In this document: piece by piece, positions 62,142 through 64,000 of the stretch
How positions within the stretch are numbered: position 1 is the stretch's first letter
How the letters are laid out: every line of letters begins with the position of its first letter
DNA from: Christensenella hongkongensis
GTDB taxonomy: Bacteria > Bacillota > Clostridia > Christensenellales > Christensenellaceae
Direction: 5' to 3'
DNA length: 64,000 nt
NCBI RefSeq assembly: GCF_000981035.1
Contig: NZ_LAYJ01000101.1
Location: forward strand, 1 to 64,000
Made by a program: the position numbers and the translations under genes
Notes under the pieces: generated by a model
Told to the model about the DNA's origin: nothing
Databases searched by the model: none
What the model saw: the letters and a program-made list of their open reading frames with translations, nothing else

Positions 62142-62170
62142 GCGCTAAGGGGATTAAGGGGATATTGAAA

Positions 62171-63244
62171 ATGAAATTATGCTGGAAAAGGCTTGCGGCG
62201 TTTACATTGACGCTTTTGTTGTGCGCTGCAGTGGCGGCAGGCTGTTCCCGGGATGCAAAGGAGGCGGAGGCCACAGCGTCGCCGTCTGAATCCGCATCCG
62301 CCACTCCATCCAAAATGCCGGAGCCTACGGCGTCTGTCACGCCCACCGCAACGCCTCCTGCGGAGCTGCATGAGGGAATGCAGGGTGTAGAGGTGGCGGC
62401 GCTGCAGCAGCGTTTGATAGAGCTTGGATATCTTACGGGAGAAGCGACAGATTATTTTGGATCGGAGACAAAATCCGCCCTTGCGGCGTTCCAGAATCAA
62501 AATGGGTTGCAGGGAGACGGAATTGCGGGAGAAAAAACACTTGTACTTCTGAATTCGGACAAGGCGAAAAAGTGCGATCCTTTTTCGCTGCTTGCACCCA
62601 CGGTGAATATGAGCTTTGAAGAGCTTGTGATGAGCGACGACGGCACGAGGGACGAATACCCGAAGGGTTACCCGGCGCTTGGTACTTACAAGATCGTCGT
62701 AGACCTCGAGCATCAGGTCACAATGGTGTACACAAAGGACGATAATGGCGACTATACAGTCCCGGTGCGTTACATGCTGTGTTCTACGGGCAAGGACGAC
62801 TGCACGCCGAAGGGAACGTTCCGGATGGATAAATACCATGTGCGATTCAGCCAGTTTGTGCGAGATAAAACCTATGGCCAATACTGGACGCAGATCGAAG
62901 GGGCGATTTACTTCCATACGATATTATATTCTGAATTTGACACGTCCACTTATATTGAAGAGGTGTGGGATAAACTTGGAACGGCGGATTCGCATGGGTG
63001 TATCCGGTTGACGGTTCCGGATGCAAAATGGATGTGGTTCCATATTGCGCCGGGCACGACCTGTATAATACGCGATGGAGACAGCGACGACGAGCAGACG
63101 GCTGCCATCAGGGAGCAGCTTGTTCTTGCTCCCACGCCGCAGGAACGCCTGGACACTGAGCCTTCGGCGATCCCGAATACGGATAACTGGCGGATAGGCG
63201 ATGTGCCGTGCGACGTGCCGTTTGAACAGGGCTCGCAGAATTAA
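62171..63244 (+). CDS. L,D-transpeptidase lipoprotein with peptidoglycan-binding domain
   Basis: A 357-residue lipoprotein: lipobox AAGC (Cys23), a Pro/Ser/Thr-rich linker, a PG_binding_1 domain (EGMQGVEVAALQQRLIELGY), then a YkuD catalytic domain with SHGCIRL (catalytic Cys and His). It makes L,D-cross-links in peptidoglycan or attaches proteins to it. ATG 62171 lies 29 nt after argH; the longer frame from 62048 reads through argH. Its terminator lies in the end of the convergent gene. Confidence 0.92.
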   Translation: MKLCWKRLAAFTLTLLLCAAVAAGCSRDAKEAEATASPSESASATPSKMPEPTASVTPTATPPAELHEGMQGVEVAALQQRLIELGYLTGEATDYFGSETKSALAAFQNQNGLQGDGIAGEKTLVLLNSDKAKKCDPFSLLAPTVNMSFEELVMSDDGTRDEYPKGYPALGTYKIVVDLEHQVTMVYTKDDNGDYTVPVRYMLCSTGKDDCTPKGTFRMDKYHVRFSQFVRDKTYGQYWTQIEGAIYFHTILYSEFDTSTYIEEVWDKLGTADSHGCIRLTVPDAKWMWFHIAPGTTCIIRDGDSDDEQTAAIREQLVLAPTPQERLDTEPSAIPNTDNWRIGDVPCDVPFEQGSQN

Positions 63245-63247
63245 ACG

Positions 63248-64000
63248 CTATTTAACGGCTGTAAAGAAAAAACGGGGAAAACGGTAAATGATTTTACCGT
63301 TTTTTTGTTTGGGGTAAGCCGCTTCGTATTGTGCGAGGATGTCCGCTTCAAATGAAGGGATATCCTTTGCATCGAGCTGGCCGAGGTAAGGCCGCAGGCC
63401 CGTGCCGCGATACCAGTCCAAAAGATCAAGGGCAGAATCCATCATATAGTAGTATACGACCTGCCACATCGTAAAGTCGGACGATATGCCGGAAAGCAGC
63501 TCCTGATATTCTTCAGGACGCAAAGTATAAAAAACACGGGGATGCGGAAAATAAGAATTCCATTTTTCGCTGCGCACCGTTTTTTCAATGATTTGCTGCA
63601 CCGGTTCGTTGAGGTTCATAGGCATCTGCACGGCCAGCGTCCCGCCCGGCACGAGAAGCTTGAGCAACGCGGGGATGAGAGTAGGGTGGTCTGGAATCCA
63701 CTGGATACAGGCATTGGAAAAAACCAGATCAAAATTGTGGGGCAGGGCGTCAAGCCCGTCAGGCGCAAGGCATACCTGCCAGTTAAGCTGCGGATATTCG
63801 CTGCGCGCGCAATCGATCATGTTTTCGGAGCCGTCCACACCGAGGATATCGGCCCTGGGATAGACCTCTGCCAAAACAGCCGTGCTGTTTCCGGGCCCGC
63901 ATCCAAGGTCAAGGATACGGTTGATCCCATTGCGCGGAAGCCTTGCCGCAAGATCGTAGGACGGCTGCGTCCGTTCGGTTTTATATTTTAAGTATAACGC
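63248..64000 (-). CDS. tam: Trans-aconitate 2-methyltransferase-like SAM methyltransferase (partial, N-terminus cut)
   Basis: On the minus strand the frame is open to the window edge and reads ALYLKYKTERTQPSYDLAAR, then the SAM motif ILDLGCGPGNST, FSNACIQWIPDHPTL, and a C-terminal LDWYRGTGLRPYL typical of Tam. About 250 residues are visible; only a few at the N-terminus are missing. It methylates trans-aconitate or a related acid. The internal TTG at 63874 is not the start. Confidence 0.88.
   Translation of the reverse strand, partial: ALYLKYKTERTQPSYDLAARLPRNGINRILDLGCGPGNSTAVLAEVYPRADILGVDGSENMIDCARSEYPQLNWQVCLAPDGLDALPHNFDLVFSNACIQWIPDHPTLIPALLKLLVPGGTLAVQMPMNLNEPVQQIIEKTVRSEKWNSYFPHPRVFYTLRPEEYQELLSGISSDFTMWQVVYYYMMDSALDLLDWYRGTGLRPYLGQLDAKDIPSFEADILAQYEAAYPKQKNGKIIYRFPRFFFTAVK
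63278..63309 (+). terminator. Terminator of the L,D-transpeptidase gene, inside the convergent gene
   Basis: AAAACGGTAAA (63278-63288), loop TGAT, TTTACCGTTTT, then a T-run. It lies within the last codons of the convergent methyltransferase gene. Confidence 0.75.

Noticed and set aside
1-64000. CRISPR array, cas genes or insertion sequence transposase
   Set aside because: No regularly spaced repeats, Cas motifs or DDE transposase frames were seen.

Overview
The window looks like the chromosome of an anaerobic, low-to-mid GC Gram-positive bacterium of the class Clostridia. Supporting signs are Bacillota-type ribosome binding sites (AGGAGG), frequent TTG/GTG starts, the CdaA/CdaR c-di-AMP pair, a four-subunit 2-oxoacid:ferredoxin oxidoreductase, a TSCPD protein, a LytTR/DUF3021 pair and a large class A penicillin-binding protein. 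A Christensenellales-like host is only a guess from general gene flavour; no rRNA is present to test it.

Region 1 (1 to about 11,565) is the inner end of an integrated element. It carries the tail of a permease, two ABC ATPases, a small secreted protein followed by a strong hairpin, two hydrophobic multi-pass proteins, a large lipoprotein, a membrane-anchored extracellular protein, a MacB/FtsX-type permease and a signal peptidase I. Then come typical ICE end functions: a sigma-70-like regulator whose Shine-Dalgarno is buried in an inverted repeat, a structured non-coding stretch of about 400 nt with its own terminator, a frameshifted excisionase and a frameshifted tyrosine integrase. The element stops at a tRNA fragment that folds exactly as the 3' part of tRNA-Arg(CCG), with CCA at 11563-11565 and the tRNA's own terminator after it. 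Both recombination genes are broken, so the island appears locked in place.

Region 2 (11.6-31.5 kb) is host chromosome rich in membrane and signalling genes: a CPBP protease, a LytTR regulator with a DUF3021 partner, an MFS-like carrier, a TSCPD protein, a FUSC-family protein, an HD-GYP response regulator overlapping a hybrid histidine kinase, a divergent regulator with two GntR-like domains, two glycosyltransferases, a nitroreductase, a cold-shock protein, thioredoxin, a GtrA protein fused to a glycosyltransferase remnant, and an aldose epimerase.

Region 3 (31.6-44.4 kb) holds small membrane and unknown genes, a PAS-PP2C phosphatase, cdaA-cdaR, a P-loop ATPase next to the ferredoxin oxidoreductase operon, PBP1A, a short-chain dehydrogenase and a YebC regulator.

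Region 4 (44.6-64 kb) includes an Ada-like-tail lipoprotein, an unusual DUF4432/BtpA/PfkB sugar operon, a second short-chain dehydrogenase, an amidase lipoprotein, a LysR regulator, a DMT transporter, proA, a GtrII-like membrane protein, a DUF308 protein, an alcohol dehydrogenase, a P-type Ca2+-type ATPase, CorA, argH, an L,D-transpeptidase and a nearly complete trans-aconitate methyltransferase cut by the window end. A dispersed repeat of about 115 bp occurs before the gene at 27882 and before the P-type ATPase, and a partial copy supplies the ATPase stop codon.
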